Assembly: GCF_023277745.1 (NCBI RefSeq)
Contig: NZ_CP086322.1
Span: 6,696,001-6,760,000, forward strand
DNA length: 64,000 nucleotides
Origin: Streptomyces halobius
GTDB lineage: Bacteria > Actinomycetota > Actinomycetes > Streptomycetales > Streptomycetaceae
Direction of reading: 5' to 3'
A program made the translations under genes and the position numbers. Positions 31,211 through 38,805 of this stretch are shown here, in pieces; the stretch's first letter is position 1; the number at the start of each line of letters is the position of its first letter. The notes under the pieces were generated by a model. The model had not been told where the DNA came from. It saw only the letters and a program-made list of their open reading frames with translations, and did not search any database.

Positions 31211-32040
31211 GACGGCTGGATTCCGGCGGCCTTGAGCAGCGCGGGGGCGGTGACCACCCCGTCATGGGAGTGGCGGGAGTCCAGTACGGCCGTGAGGGCC
31301 CGCAGCGCGCGGAGCACGATGGCCGGCGCCGCCTCGCCGGGGAACACCTCCCGTGCAGCCGACACCAGGCGGGCGGCCTCGTCGCGATCGGCGGGGAGGT
31401 AGGTCAGGGTCATGATCACGTGTCCCGGCGGCGGGGGTGCCGGCGGGGCGGAGTCGGCGGCCGCGGCTGGGCTGCTGACGGTGTCCGGGGCGCCGGGTGT
31501 CGCGGCGGGGCCGGTGCCGGCGGGCGCGGGCGGCTCCTCCTCGTCGGCAGCCTCCTCGATGGCGGTCAGCAGGTCGGCCAGGTCCTCGTCGGTGTAGCCG
31601 GTGCCGCCGAGGTCATCGTCCAGGCCGGCGATCAGCTCCGCGAGGGCCTGTTCGTCGTAGGTGCCCAGGTCCGCGGCCCGGTTGTCCACGAGATTGATTC
31701 GGCGCGCGGTGCCCTCGTCGCATTGGACGACCTCGCACCGGGCCACCGGGTCCCAGGGCTGGTTCCCGCACACCCCGCACGGCCGTTCCTCCTCCCCGAC
31801 CTTGACGGTCAGACCGCAGTCGCCGGGGCCGTGGGCGGCGAGCGCCTGGGTGGTGTGGTTGCCCGTGAGAATGACGTACCGGTCCGGCTCGACCGAGCGG
31901 ACCACGAGTGAGCGGTACTGCCCGTTGCGGCACAGGCTGTTGAGGATGGCCCCGACGTCCCCGCGCTTCGCGTTGCCGGGGAACGGGGTGAGTTGGGTGA
32001 GCGGGATAGTGTCCGTGCGGACGTAAGTGGCCTGGCTCAT
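31207..32040 (-). CDS. ParB/Srx-like domain protein, paralogue 3
   Basis: 277 residues from an ATG at 32040. It repeats 'LTQLTPFPGNAKRGDVGAIL', 'SLCRNGQYRSLVVRS', 'YVILTGNHTTQALAAHGPGD', 'PCGVCGNQPWDP' and 'CDEGTARRINLVDNRAADLG'. An Ala/Pro-rich linker near residues 175-215 separates an additional C-terminal domain ('VIMTLTYLPADRDEAARLVS', 'VLRALRALTAVL'). It leads the minus-strand run of ParB-like, gp88-like and 7-deazaguanine genes. Its promoter region is the 290-nt gap that separates it from the divergent plus-strand genes. Confidence 0.8.
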   Translation of the reverse strand: MSQATYVRTDTIPLTQLTPFPGNAKRGDVGAILNSLCRNGQYRSLVVRSVEPDRYVILTGNHTTQALAAHGPGDCGLTVKVGEEERPCGVCGNQPWDPVARCEVVQCDEGTARRINLVDNRAADLGTYDEQALAELIAGLDDDLGGTGYTDEDLADLLTAIEEAADEEEPPAPAGTGPAATPGAPDTVSSPAAAADSAPPAPPPPGHVIMTLTYLPADRDEAARLVSAAREVFPGEAAPAIVLRALRALTAVLDSRHSHDGVVTAPALLKAAGIQPS

Positions 32041-32330
32041 CGGCTTATCCCCTGGTCGCGTCGGAGAGGGCGAAGAAGGATAAGCGCAGGCGCGCGCCTG
32101 CCCGTTCGGGAGCGGCCGGGTGGTCTGTAGCCGGAGGGGGCAGCGAAGGGCCCGCACGCAGGTGCCTGGGCGCTGTGCGGGGCGGGTCAGGTGAGCTGCG
32201 CGCGGAGATCGGCGGTGCGACGCTGCCCGGGGGATGCGCGGCACGCCCCGACTGCCCGGCCAGCCGCGGGCGGTACAAGCCGGCCGCCGTCGAGCTGAAG
32301 TCGGCCCCGAGAATCGAGGAGGATGCTCCC

Positions 32331-32546
32331 ATGAGCGAGCAAGTGAATGTGCGCGTACTGCTGTTGTTCGGCGATCAGGCCGAGATCGTGGCGGACGTTC
32401 CGCCGGAGGAGCGCGCCGAGCCTGTGCGATACCCGGCAGCGGAAATCGCGGAGGCGATCGGCCTGCCGGCGGCCGAGCTGCCCGGTAAGCGGCTAACGGC
32501 TGACGTCGGCCCGGATGACCGCCTGGCCGGGTGGCGGCTGGCGTAG
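32331..32546 (+). CDS. Small acidic protein (71 residues)
   Basis: Starts MSEQVNVRVLLLFGDQAEIV with GAGGAGG about 8 nt upstream. The rest (DVPPEERAEPVRYPAAEIAE, 'LPGKRLTADVGPDDRLAGWR') is acidic and looks like one small alpha/beta domain. It is the first plus-strand gene after the divergent region. No family recognised. It precedes the three-gene paralogue cassette but lacks that cassette's leader. Confidence 0.65.
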   Translation: MSEQVNVRVLLLFGDQAEIVADVPPEERAEPVRYPAAEIAEAIGLPAAELPGKRLTADVGPDDRLAGWRLA

Positions 32547-32589
32547 CCGCTGATCAACAGCCCCCAGCCGTAGGCAGTCGCCCCGGGTG

Positions 32590-32619
32590 TTGCGATTCGC
32601 TAATTCAATGTTGTAAGTT
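32590..32619 (+). promoter_or_regulatory. Promoter P1 of the three-paralogue cassette
   Basis: TTGCGA (32590-32595), 18-nt spacer, TAAGTT (32614-32619). The following leader to the ATG at 32680 is nearly identical in P2 and P3, including CTAAT blocks and an AGGAAGGA ribosome site. The repeats within the spacer could be operators. Confidence 0.7.
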
Positions 32620-32679
32620 ACTAATCAAGCGGAAGGGGCCGCAAACCCCAACCGACCACCAACAGGAAGGACGGACACC

Positions 32680-33066
32680 ATGTCCGATGAACGAGAGCAA
32701 ACCCTCAGGGAGTTGATGGAGGAGCTCAGCGGCTACAGCGGGGCCGTCGCCGTCACCCTCGAAGCCCTGCCGGTCCCGATCAAACTCCCTGGAAGCGAGA
32801 GCGAGGACACCGACCTCGCCCGCGAAATGCTGCCCGCAGTCATCCGCGCGTTCGAGATCTTGAACGAGCAGCCGCTCCCCAAGGAGCAGCAGACTTGGGC
32901 AGCCGCCGCACTGCTCCACTGGATCACGGCCGCCGAGTCGGTTCTCATCTACGCCCTGCGTGGTACGAGGTACAAGGCCGAAGCTGCCGTGTTGAACATC
33001 GTCCTCGGCGAGGCAGTCCTCGCCGACCTGTTCGAGTGGCTCGACAAGCAGGATGGCACCGCCTGA
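32680..33066 (+). CDS. Paralogous small helical protein 1
   Basis: 128 residues starting MSDEREQTLRELMEELSGYS. Conserved blocks shared with the next two genes: 'LPVPIKLPG', 'LPAVIRAFEILNEQPLPKEQ', 'AAALLHWITAAES' and a C-terminal 'LGEAVLADLFEWLDKQD'. It is acidic, predicted almost all-helical, without Cys or catalytic motifs. An AGGAAGGA ribosome site precedes the ATG. Each paralogue has its own promoter and terminator. Role unknown; the duplication and strong signals suggest dosage or variant-specific interaction with host proteins. Confidence 0.75.
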   Translation: MSDEREQTLRELMEELSGYSGAVAVTLEALPVPIKLPGSESEDTDLAREMLPAVIRAFEILNEQPLPKEQQTWAAAALLHWITAAESVLIYALRGTRYKAEAAVLNIVLGEAVLADLFEWLDKQDGTA

Positions 33067-33075
33067 TCCACTAAC

Positions 33076-33100
33076 CGCCCCCGGCAGCCAGCCGGGGGCG
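33076..33100 (+). terminator. Hairpin after paralogue 1
   Basis: CGCCCCCGGC pairs with GCCGGGGGCG across a 5-nt loop (AGCCA). The same hairpin follows paralogue 2, and a close variant follows paralogue 3. Confidence 0.75.
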
Positions 33101-33124
33101 GCCCCATAGGGGGATCCGTTGACT

Positions 33125-33164
33125 CACCCCGCCCCGCTGGGCCTTGGCCTAGCGGGGCGGGGTG
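33125..33164. terminator. Second inverted repeat after paralogue 1
   Basis: Arms CACCCCGCCCCGCT and AGCGGGGCGGGGTG, 14 bp perfect, loop 12 nt. It lies between the first hairpin and P2; probably a bidirectional terminator or an insulating structure. Confidence 0.6.
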
Positions 33165-33208
33165 CTGCAAAGGGCGGGGTTTGAACCCGCAACCGACTCC
33201 CCAGGATG

Positions 33209-33238
33209 TTGCATTTAGCTAATCGAGTGCTGTAATCT
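33209..33238 (+). promoter_or_regulatory. Promoter P2 of the three-paralogue cassette
   Basis: TTGCAT (33209-33214), 18-nt spacer, TAATCT (33233-33238). It is followed by a leader almost identical to P1's. Confidence 0.7.
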
Positions 33239-33298
33239 ACTAATTAAATGGAAGGGGCCGCAAACCCCAACCGACCGCCAACAGGAAGGACGGACACC

Positions 33299-33685
33299 AT
33301 GTCCGATGAGCGAGAGCAAATCCTCCAGGAGCTAATGAAGGAGCTTGGGCTCTACACCGCGGGGCTCACAATCACCCTCGTAGCCCTGCCGATCCCGATC
33401 AAGCTCCCCGGGAATGAGGGGGGAGGCGTCAACCTCGCCCGCGAACTGCTGCCCGCAGTCATCCGCGCGTACGAGATCGTGAATGAGCAGCCACTCCCCG
33501 AGGAGCAGCAGGCGTGGGCTTGCGCGGCGCTGCTCCACTGGATCCTGGCCACCGAGTCGATTCTGGTCTACCCGGTCAACGCCAGGGAGTACCGCGCCGA
33601 CGCCGCCGTGCTGAACATGAGGCTCGGCAAGGCAGTCCTCGCGGACCTGCTCGAATGGCTCAACAAGCAGGACGACATCGCCTAA
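33299..33685 (+). CDS. Paralogous small helical protein 2
   Basis: 128 residues, the closest relative of paralogue 1: MSDEREQILQELMKELGLYT, 'LPIPIKLPGNEGGGVNLARE', 'LLPAVIRAYEIVNEQPLPEE', 'AALLHWILATESILVY' and 'LADLLEWLNKQDDIA'. Differences concentrate near residues 15-30, around the glycine insert, and in the segment near residues 88-100. Translation starts at an ATG after AGGAAGGA. No family recognised. Confidence 0.75.
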   Translation: MSDEREQILQELMKELGLYTAGLTITLVALPIPIKLPGNEGGGVNLARELLPAVIRAYEIVNEQPLPEEQQAWACAALLHWILATESILVYPVNAREYRADAAVLNMRLGKAVLADLLEWLNKQDDIA

Positions 33686-33694
33686 TCCACTAAT

Positions 33695-33719
33695 CGCCCC
33701 CGGCAGCCAGCCGGGGGCG
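33695..33719 (+). terminator. Hairpin after paralogue 2
   Basis: Same arms as the hairpin after paralogue 1 (CGCCCCCGGC / GCCGGGGGCG). Confidence 0.75.
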
Positions 33720-33733
33720 ACCTCACATGGAGA

Positions 33734-33793
33734 CCACTTGCGGCACCCCGCTCCACTGACCCTTGATCCGGTGGAGCGGGGTGCCGCAAGTGG
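33734..33793. terminator. 23-bp perfect inverted repeat between paralogues 2 and 3
   Basis: Arm 33734-33756 (CCACTTGCGGCACCCCGCTC plus CAC) pairs without mismatch with 33771-33793 across a 14-nt loop. This is unusually long for a simple terminator and could be a recombination or protein-binding structure. Confidence 0.65.
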
Positions 33794-33814
33794 CAGAGGT
33801 CGAGCTCCCAGCTG

Positions 33815-33844
33815 TTGCGTTTGACTAACTGAATGCTGTAAACT
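33815..33844 (+). promoter_or_regulatory. Promoter P3 of the three-paralogue cassette
   Basis: TTGCGT (33815-33820), 18-nt spacer, TAAACT (33839-33844), then the shared leader to the GTG at 33905. Confidence 0.7.
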
Positions 33845-33904
33845 GCTAATCAAGCGGGAGGGGCCGCAAACCCCGACCGACCACCAACAGAAAGGACGGA
33901 CACC

Positions 33905-34282
33905 GTGTCCGACCGACAAGACATGGAACTCGGCGAATTCGCCGAACAACTCACCGACACCTACCGGGATCTGGTCACCACCTGCCTGAACCTGCCGGTC
34001 CCGATCACCCTGCACGCTGGCGTGGTTCGTCCCGCCGAGGCGTACCCAGCGGTCACCCGGGTGATCGACCTCATCGAGGACCAGCCGTTGCCGGAAGAGC
34101 AGCAGATGAACCTGCAGGTCGCCTGCTGCATGTGGATGGCGGCCCTGGACCTGTACAAGCTCCAGGCCGGGGAGGCGCGCAAGTACCGGCTCGAAGGTGC
34201 TGCAATGGCACTCGCCCAAGCCGATATCGCCCTGGCCGACCTGGGGTCCTGGCTGCTGGAGCAGCAGGAACAGCAGGACTGA
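33905..34282 (+). CDS. Paralogous small helical protein 3 (most diverged)
   Basis: 125 residues from a GTG. It keeps 'LPVPITLHAG', 'AYPAVTRVIDLIEDQPLPEE' plus QQ, 'ACCMWMAALDLYKL' and the end 'LADLGSWLLEQQEQQD', but is otherwise diverged from the other two (start SDRQDMELGEFAEQLTDTYR). It has the same leader and a variant terminator. It is probably the oldest copy. Confidence 0.75.
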   Translation: MSDRQDMELGEFAEQLTDTYRDLVTTCLNLPVPITLHAGVVRPAEAYPAVTRVIDLIEDQPLPEEQQMNLQVACCMWMAALDLYKLQAGEARKYRLEGAAMALAQADIALADLGSWLLEQQEQQD

Positions 34283-34297
34283 TCAAAACTCAACCCG

Positions 34298-34324
34298 CTG
34301 CCCCCGGCACCCAGCCGGGGGCAG
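34298..34324 (+). terminator. Hairpin after paralogue 3
   Basis: CTGCCCCCGGC pairs with GCCGGGGGCAG across a 5-nt loop, a two-base variant of the other cassette hairpins with compensating changes. Confidence 0.75.
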
Positions 34325-34437
34325 CCCCACGACCAGCGAAAATAAGAGAGACCGGCGGGGCCGAGCCGAAGCCCACAGGCGCCACAACGCCTGTCGCAAA
34401 ACCCCACCGGTCACCACCCCAGAAAGGGGACGCACCC

Positions 34438-34842
34438 ATGGTAGACCCAGCCCCCGAGGGCGAAACACTGGCCGAGATCGCCCGCCGCACCGGCCGCCCG
34501 CTCACGACCGTCCGCAACACCTGGACGCGCCACCCGCACTTCCCGGACCCAATCGACAAGCGCGGCCGCTGGAACGTCTACGAACCGATCGCCATCGACG
34601 GCTTCATCCGTGACCACATCGACCGCCAGGCCGTCCAGCTGGAGCCTGATCGGCTCTACACCGCTCAGCACCTAGAGGCGGCCGGCATCGGCATTCGCGC
34701 AGGCACCATCCGAGCCGACCTCACACGCGGGCGCTGGCCCCAGCCCGACGACACCACCGACGGCGTCAACCGCTGGTACGGCCGCACCGCCGCGAAGGCC
34801 CTCGAGAAGCGCCGCGGATACCGCCGCAGCCGCGAGAGGTAG
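34438..34842 (+). CDS. Helix-turn-helix DNA-binding protein
   Basis: 134 residues starting MVDPAPEGETLAEIARRTGR with AAAGGGG upstream. The HTH is 'LAEIARRTGRPLTTVRNTW' followed by a wing-like 'RHPHFPDPIDKRGRWNVYEP'. A second similar element, 'LYTAQHLEAAGIGIRAGTIR' then 'RGRWPQPDD...NRWY', repeats the pattern, so the protein may bind DNA with two HTH units. The end is basic. It may be an excisionase-like or regulatory protein of the phage; no integrase is nearby. It is the last plus-strand gene of this segment. Confidence 0.7.
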   Translation: MVDPAPEGETLAEIARRTGRPLTTVRNTWTRHPHFPDPIDKRGRWNVYEPIAIDGFIRDHIDRQAVQLEPDRLYTAQHLEAAGIGIRAGTIRADLTRGRWPQPDDTTDGVNRWYGRTAAKALEKRRGYRRSRER

Positions 34843-34967
34843 AGGCAAAGGGGCTGTAGAGGCAAAGGGGCTCTGCGCCTGAGACGGTCAGCGGGGCCGT
34901 GGCATGCATGAGGACCCCTGAAGGACCTATCCGCAGCGGCTGCCGGTCGGGTCCTAACGGAGGTGGC

Positions 34968-35363
34968 CTACAGCTGCTCCGTGAGCTGCGCCCGGAGGTC
35001 GTCGACGTCCTCGTATGCGACCTCGGTCATGACGTTGGTGTCGTCGCCCTGCTCGTCATCCCAACGCTGGTCGTACACCGGGGCGCCGGGGCGGATGAGG
35101 AGGCTGTCCCCGTCCCTGGTGACGGCGACGGTGCCGGTGCGGGGCGCACCCGTCCACTCTCGCCAGGCGAGGTGTCCGGTGACCTGGTCGAGGGCGGCGA
35201 GGATGCATGGGACGTCGGCCACCGGTACGCGCATCGTGTCGCGGTCGACGCGCTCCGCGCGGAGTTCTGCGGTCGGGCCGGTGACGGTGAGGTAGAACGA
35301 CTCCCGTCGGATCTCCGTCTTGTACGGCCCCATCGCCGTCGTGGGCTGCTGGATGGCTCCCAT
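34968..35363 (-). CDS. Hypothetical phage protein (131 residues)
   Basis: The ATG at 35363 has GAGGGAG 7 nt upstream. Sequence: MGAIQQPTTAMGPYKTEIRR, then 'FYLTVTGPTAELRAERVDRD', 'VTGHLAWREWTGAPRTGT', 'DDVDDLRAQLTEQL' at the end. A strand-rich middle and helical C-terminus; no recognised family. It is the downstream end of a minus-strand series of accessory genes. Confidence 0.65.
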   Translation of the reverse strand: MGAIQQPTTAMGPYKTEIRRESFYLTVTGPTAELRAERVDRDTMRVPVADVPCILAALDQVTGHLAWREWTGAPRTGTVAVTRDGDSLLIRPGAPVYDQRWDDEQGDDTNVMTEVAYEDVDDLRAQLTEQL

Positions 35364-35438
35364 ATGTTGGCTCCCTCGGTGCTGGTGACGGTGTCAGGCT
35401 ATCGGCGGGTGTACGGCGGGAGATCACGTTCCGCTGGG

Positions 35439-36023
35439 TCAGGCGTCGGCCGGCTCGGGCCGGTAGACGTCGTGGACGGCTTCGGCGATCTGCTCGGCGC
35501 ACCGCTCGCCGGTGATGTTCTGGGTCTTGCAGACGCGCCAGGTGAGCGCGACCGTACCGGCCAGCGACACCTCCACAGGGGCGCCGTCGGCCCCCGTGGT
35601 GGCGATCCAGCCGCGCTCAATCAGCTTCTCGGTGGCGGCCGGGGGAATCGTGCCGTGCAGGCCGCAGGCGATGACCGTGCCCCTCTTGGACAGGTTCTGG
35701 AGCTTGGCGTGCCCCGAGGTGGAGATGATCAGCAGATCGCTGGCCTGCCGGGCGGTGAGGTACTTGGGGCGGGCGTGGAAGCCGGGTTCCAGCCGGATAC
35801 GGCTGCTGCCCAGGGAGAGCGTGACCGCGCCGTACGCCTCGGCCTTGACGCTGCTCAGGCTGTCGCGCCGGGCGAAGTGGTCGCGTACGAGCGCGGTGGC
35901 TTCCAACACTGTGACGGGGGTGGTGATGCCCTCCACCATCGGGTCGGCGTCGTAGTGGTACGCGCGGTGGGAGGTGAACTTGGCGGCTCGGGCAACCAGG
36001 GCGGTGAGGTCGTTCTTGATCAT
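35439..36023 (-). CDS. Hypothetical phage protein (194 residues)
   Basis: Starts MIKNDLTALVARAAKFTSHR. Later 'VLEATALVRDHFARRDSLSS', 'YGAVTLSLGSSRIRLEPGFH', 'LTARQASDLLIISTSGHAKL' and 'ATEKLIERGWIATTGADGAP'. The 'TARQASDLLIIS' and 'ATEKLIERGWI' segments look like short winged-helix or HTH elements, so a regulatory role is possible but not established. Ordinary length and composition for a phage accessory gene. Confidence 0.65.
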   Translation of the reverse strand: MIKNDLTALVARAAKFTSHRAYHYDADPMVEGITTPVTVLEATALVRDHFARRDSLSSVKAEAYGAVTLSLGSSRIRLEPGFHARPKYLTARQASDLLIISTSGHAKLQNLSKRGTVIACGLHGTIPPAATEKLIERGWIATTGADGAPVEVSLAGTVALTWRVCKTQNITGERCAEQIAEAVHDVYRPEPADA

Positions 36024-36154
36024 GGCGGCTGGTCTCCAGTCCGTTCAGCGTCGTGTCCGGACAACCTGCCGAGGCTGTCCGGGCGGTGTCGGGCGGATCG
36101 GTGTCCGCGCTGGTCGAGGCGTGTCCGGCGCGGGTCCGGACACGCCTCGGGCTG

Positions 36155-37126
36155 TCAGATCTCGGCGTCTTCGGCGGCCGGGGTAGTCCCCTCGGCGGGG
36201 TCCTCGACGTGGTCACACCGGAGCCCGCGGACCTCTTCCCAGCCGTAGCGGTCGGTCCAGGAGTAGCCGGTCGTGACGCTCACGCTCTTGGGGTTGGAGC
36301 GGGCGACCTGGCGCCACCGGCCGCGGATGAGGATCCGGTCGCCCTTATGGACGTTGGTCTTGGAGTACTGCCCGTACAGGCCGGCGGCCGTCGCCTCCTC
36401 CAGGACCTTCCGGTCCCTGGCGATGCGCTCGACGAGGACGGCGCGCTCCCCCTCGTACTGCTTGCGCAGCGTCTCCGATCCGGTCTCCGGGTGCATGCTC
36501 AGCCGGGCCATGCGGCGGTCGAGGGAGCGGAGTTCGGCTTCCAGTCGCTCAACGCGACGAGCGGTGACGTCCGGGCGCTCCTTGTACGCCTCCGCGCGGC
36601 GGGAGCCCTCGATCCGGGCCGGCATGCGCTTCGCCTCCTGGGCGGTGAGCGCGCCGTTAATGGCGGTGTCCACGGAGCGCTCCAGCAGGCGTCGGTGCGC
36701 CTGGCCGCGCTTGCCCGGCATGACGGGCTGGCCGAGCGGGAGGTGTTCCACCATCGCGTCGGAGGCGCGGTGCAGGGCCTCCGACTTGGCGGCCAGCTTC
36801 TCGCCCTTGGCCTTTAGTGCGGCGCGGCGGTCCTCCAGGCGCTCGTGCTGGGCCTCGCGCACGGTGGCGTTGTCCCGGACCGTGTCGTCGATCTCGACTG
36901 TCACGGTGTGGCCGGCGGCCTCCAGTTCCTTGGCTGCGGTCTCGATCGCGACGAGGCGGGCGGCGCGGTCCCGGGTGTTCTTGATGTATAGGAACCCTGC
37001 GGGGCCCTTGGTGAACCACCAGTTGTCGCGCAGGCCGCGGAGGATTTCCCAGACGCCGTCGCCCCTGCTGGAGCCTTCCAGAATGGTTCCGTCCGCGTGG
37101 GTGTGGCTGATGGTGATTTCGGACAT
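36155..37126 (-). CDS. DUF3560 domain protein
   Basis: 323 residues. 'MSEITISHTHADGTILEGSS' then 'GVWEILRGLRDNWWFTKGPA' is followed by 'GFLYIKNTRDRAARLVAIE' and 'RDNATVREAQHERLEDR', the usual DUF3560 opening on mobile elements. The middle (residues about 110-250) is a long charged coiled coil. The end has a small strand-rich domain ('KGDRILIRGRWRQVARSN', 'TDRYGWEEVRGLRCDHVE'). DUF3560 proteins are frequent on actinobacterial plasmids and phages; function unknown. Confidence 0.8.
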   Translation of the reverse strand: MSEITISHTHADGTILEGSSRGDGVWEILRGLRDNWWFTKGPAGFLYIKNTRDRAARLVAIETAAKELEAAGHTVTVEIDDTVRDNATVREAQHERLEDRRAALKAKGEKLAAKSEALHRASDAMVEHLPLGQPVMPGKRGQAHRRLLERSVDTAINGALTAQEAKRMPARIEGSRRAEAYKERPDVTARRVERLEAELRSLDRRMARLSMHPETGSETLRKQYEGERAVLVERIARDRKVLEEATAAGLYGQYSKTNVHKGDRILIRGRWRQVARSNPKSVSVTTGYSWTDRYGWEEVRGLRCDHVEDPAEGTTPAAEDAEI

Positions 37127-37228
37127 GGCTGTGCCTTCCGTGTTGTGCGTGGGGAGGGGCCAGGGGTCGGTGTCCGGACGCGTCCGCGGAGGTGGGGCGG
37201 ATACGTCCGGACACCGACCCGGAGCGGG

Positions 37229-37972
37229 TCAGGGGCGGAGGTCTGCGACGAGGGCGGTGGCGTTGTCCGCGTGGGTCGGGTCGTTGGCGAGGGCCAGCGC
37301 GACGGCGGTCTCGGTGAAGTGCGCGGCGGCCTCGGCCGGGTCGCCGGTCAGGTAGTCGGAGAGGTGGTGTCCGGCGTCGTGGTGTGGCTCGTATGCGCCG
37401 TCCGAGGCGAGGAGCAGTCGGCAGTTCTCGGCGGGGACGGTGACGGCCTCGATCGCGGGGTGTTGCACCTCAGCCTGGACCTCCTCGTCCGTGTCTGCGG
37501 AGCCGAGGCATGAGGTGAGCTGGTTCCGGCTGCCGCCCTTCGACCAGAGGAAGCACGGCGGGTAGACGCGGCGGCGGTTGTGGTCCGCGGTGAGGCAGCG
37601 GAGGCTGCCACGGACGAGGACGTACGCCCGGGAGTCGCCGCACCAGGCGACGGTGAGCGGGCGGCCGGGGGCACTCACGGCGACGATCGCGGCGGCCTTC
37701 GGCATGTGCTCGCGCAGGTAGGAGTCCTGGCGGTCCCGCTCGGCGGCATACGCGGCATACACGGCGCGGAGACCGGCCTCGGCGTCGCCACGGCGGGCGG
37801 CAGTCCTGGCGAGGCGGGCGGCGGCGGCGCGAACCCAGTTCCGGACGTTCTCGGTCTCGCCGATGCCGTCAAGGAGGACGAAGGCGCGGGCGCCGTTCAC
37901 GGTGCGGACGGCGGTCGCATCGCACTGGGCCTTACGGGTGCCGATGAGCTGAGCGGCGGCGTAGGTGTGCAT
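37229..37972 (-). CDS. PP2C-like serine/threonine phosphatase
   Basis: 247 residues from an ATG at 37972. The PP2C metal-site order is present: 'FVLLDGIGE' (D35-G36), 'VAWCGDSRAYVLVRG' (G112-D113), 'LLLASDGAYEPHH' (D191-G192) and 'HADNATALVAD' (D236-N237). It lacks a membrane segment. Such enzymes remove phosphate from Ser/Thr, countering Hanks-type kinases. In a phage it may disturb host Ser/Thr signalling. It lies between the DUF3560 gene and a small helical gene. Confidence 0.85.
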   Translation of the reverse strand: MHTYAAAQLIGTRKAQCDATAVRTVNGARAFVLLDGIGETENVRNWVRAAAARLARTAARRGDAEAGLRAVYAAYAAERDRQDSYLREHMPKAAAIVAVSAPGRPLTVAWCGDSRAYVLVRGSLRCLTADHNRRRVYPPCFLWSKGGSRNQLTSCLGSADTDEEVQAEVQHPAIEAVTVPAENCRLLLASDGAYEPHHDAGHHLSDYLTGDPAEAAAHFTETAVALALANDPTHADNATALVADLRP

Positions 37973-38052
37973 GGTCGGGTTGCTCCGTTCAGTGCGGTGA
38001 GGCGGGAGGACCGGGGCCGCCCCGGGCGGGGCGGCCGGGTGGCGGAGGCAGC

Positions 38053-38487
38053 TCATTCGGCGGCGAGCGGCGAGATCCGCTTCTGCGGGGTCTGCGGCTC
38101 CTCCTCCTTCGCAGCGGCACCGTCCTCGTGGAGCAATTCGAGGGCGTACTCGGTGTAGGAGAGGAAGGAGCGCAGGCCCTCGCGCTTGACGCGGTCGATC
38201 TCGTTGGTGATGGCGCTGGTGCTCACGGACTCGCGGTACTCGACGAGGACCCGGAATGCCTGCATACGGACCTTCTCGACGGCATCCCGCACGCTGCCCT
38301 TCCGCTCGGCGATGGCGAGGAGGTTCTTCCAGGGGGCGGCGTTCGCAGCGGCTTCCATGACCGCGGCGTAGTCGAAGCTCGTGATCTCTGCGGTGCCGGC
38401 GAGGCGGTCCGCGAGGCGGGCGCGGGCGGCGCCCTCGACGGCAATGACGCTCTTGGCGTGCTCCGTGATGGCGGCGGCGATGCTCAT
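38053..38487 (-). CDS. Small helical phage protein (144 residues)
   Basis: MSIAAAITEHAKSVIAVEGA, then 'LAGTAEITSFDYAAVMEAAA', 'WKNLLAIAERKGSVRDAVEK', 'QAFRVLVEYRESVSTSAITN', 'DRVKREGLRSFLSYTEYALE'. Predicted nearly all-helical. It is the first gene behind operator site A, so it is likely under the same regulator as the genes behind sites B-D. No family recognised. Confidence 0.7.
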   Translation of the reverse strand: MSIAAAITEHAKSVIAVEGAARARLADRLAGTAEITSFDYAAVMEAAANAAPWKNLLAIAERKGSVRDAVEKVRMQAFRVLVEYRESVSTSAITNEIDRVKREGLRSFLSYTEYALELLHEDGAAAKEEEPQTPQKRISPLAAE

Positions 38488-38544
38488 GACGTTCCCTCCC
38501 GGTCGGGCCCTGCGCCCTCCCTGACACTTCAATATTTGCGCTCT

Positions 38545-38571
38545 CATGTTGCAATGTCAAGTTGCAACATG
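38545..38571 (-). promoter_or_regulatory. Operator/promoter site A (TTGCAA palindrome)
   Basis: CATGTTGCAA and TTGCAACATG form 10-bp perfect arms around TGTCAAG. On the minus strand the centre supplies TTGACA, a consensus -35, 58 nt upstream of the ATG at 38487. The overlap of a palindrome with the -35 indicates repression. Confidence 0.7.
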
Positions 38572-38805
38572 AGGATAATCGTTCCTGATCTCGCGAGCCG
38601 GGGGTCTACGCGGTGAGCTCAGCGGCAACGAACGCGGCAGTGGTTTACCGCCGGGGGGCGGCCTCCTGGGCCCGGACCTCCTCGCGGCTGTCCCCGTACA
38701 CGGCGAAGTCGACACAGGAGCGGCGGCGCCAGCGCGGGAGCAGAGGAGGCCGGCGCGGCCCGGTTCGGCGTGCGGGGGCCGGGCGGTGCGCCCGGCCGGG
38801 GAGGG
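38572..38805. other. Stretch upstream of site A with a short minus-strand frame
   Basis: A minus-strand frame ending at 38645 reads RWRRRSCVDFAVYGDSREEV then RAQEAAPRR, which looks protein-like, but I find no acceptable start or ribosome site. It may be a very small gene or the decayed end of one. Nothing else is seen here. Confidence 0.3.

Noticed and set aside
28810..32040. Plasmid partition system (parAB)
   Set aside because: The ParB-like proteins lack a ParA partner and the usual HTH and dimer domains, and carry a Cys insert typical of phage ParB-like proteins.
33174..33205. tRNA-like 3' end (T-arm GCGGGTTCAAACCCCGC on the minus strand)
   Set aside because: The anticodon and D arms and a proper acceptor stem are absent. 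It could mark an old attachment site, but no integrase or matching second copy is in the window.
15000..36000. Possible CRISPR array or phage integrase
   Set aside because: I scanned for regularly spaced repeats and for tyrosine or serine recombinase motifs and saw none. The repeats found are promoter-leader and operator units, not CRISPR.
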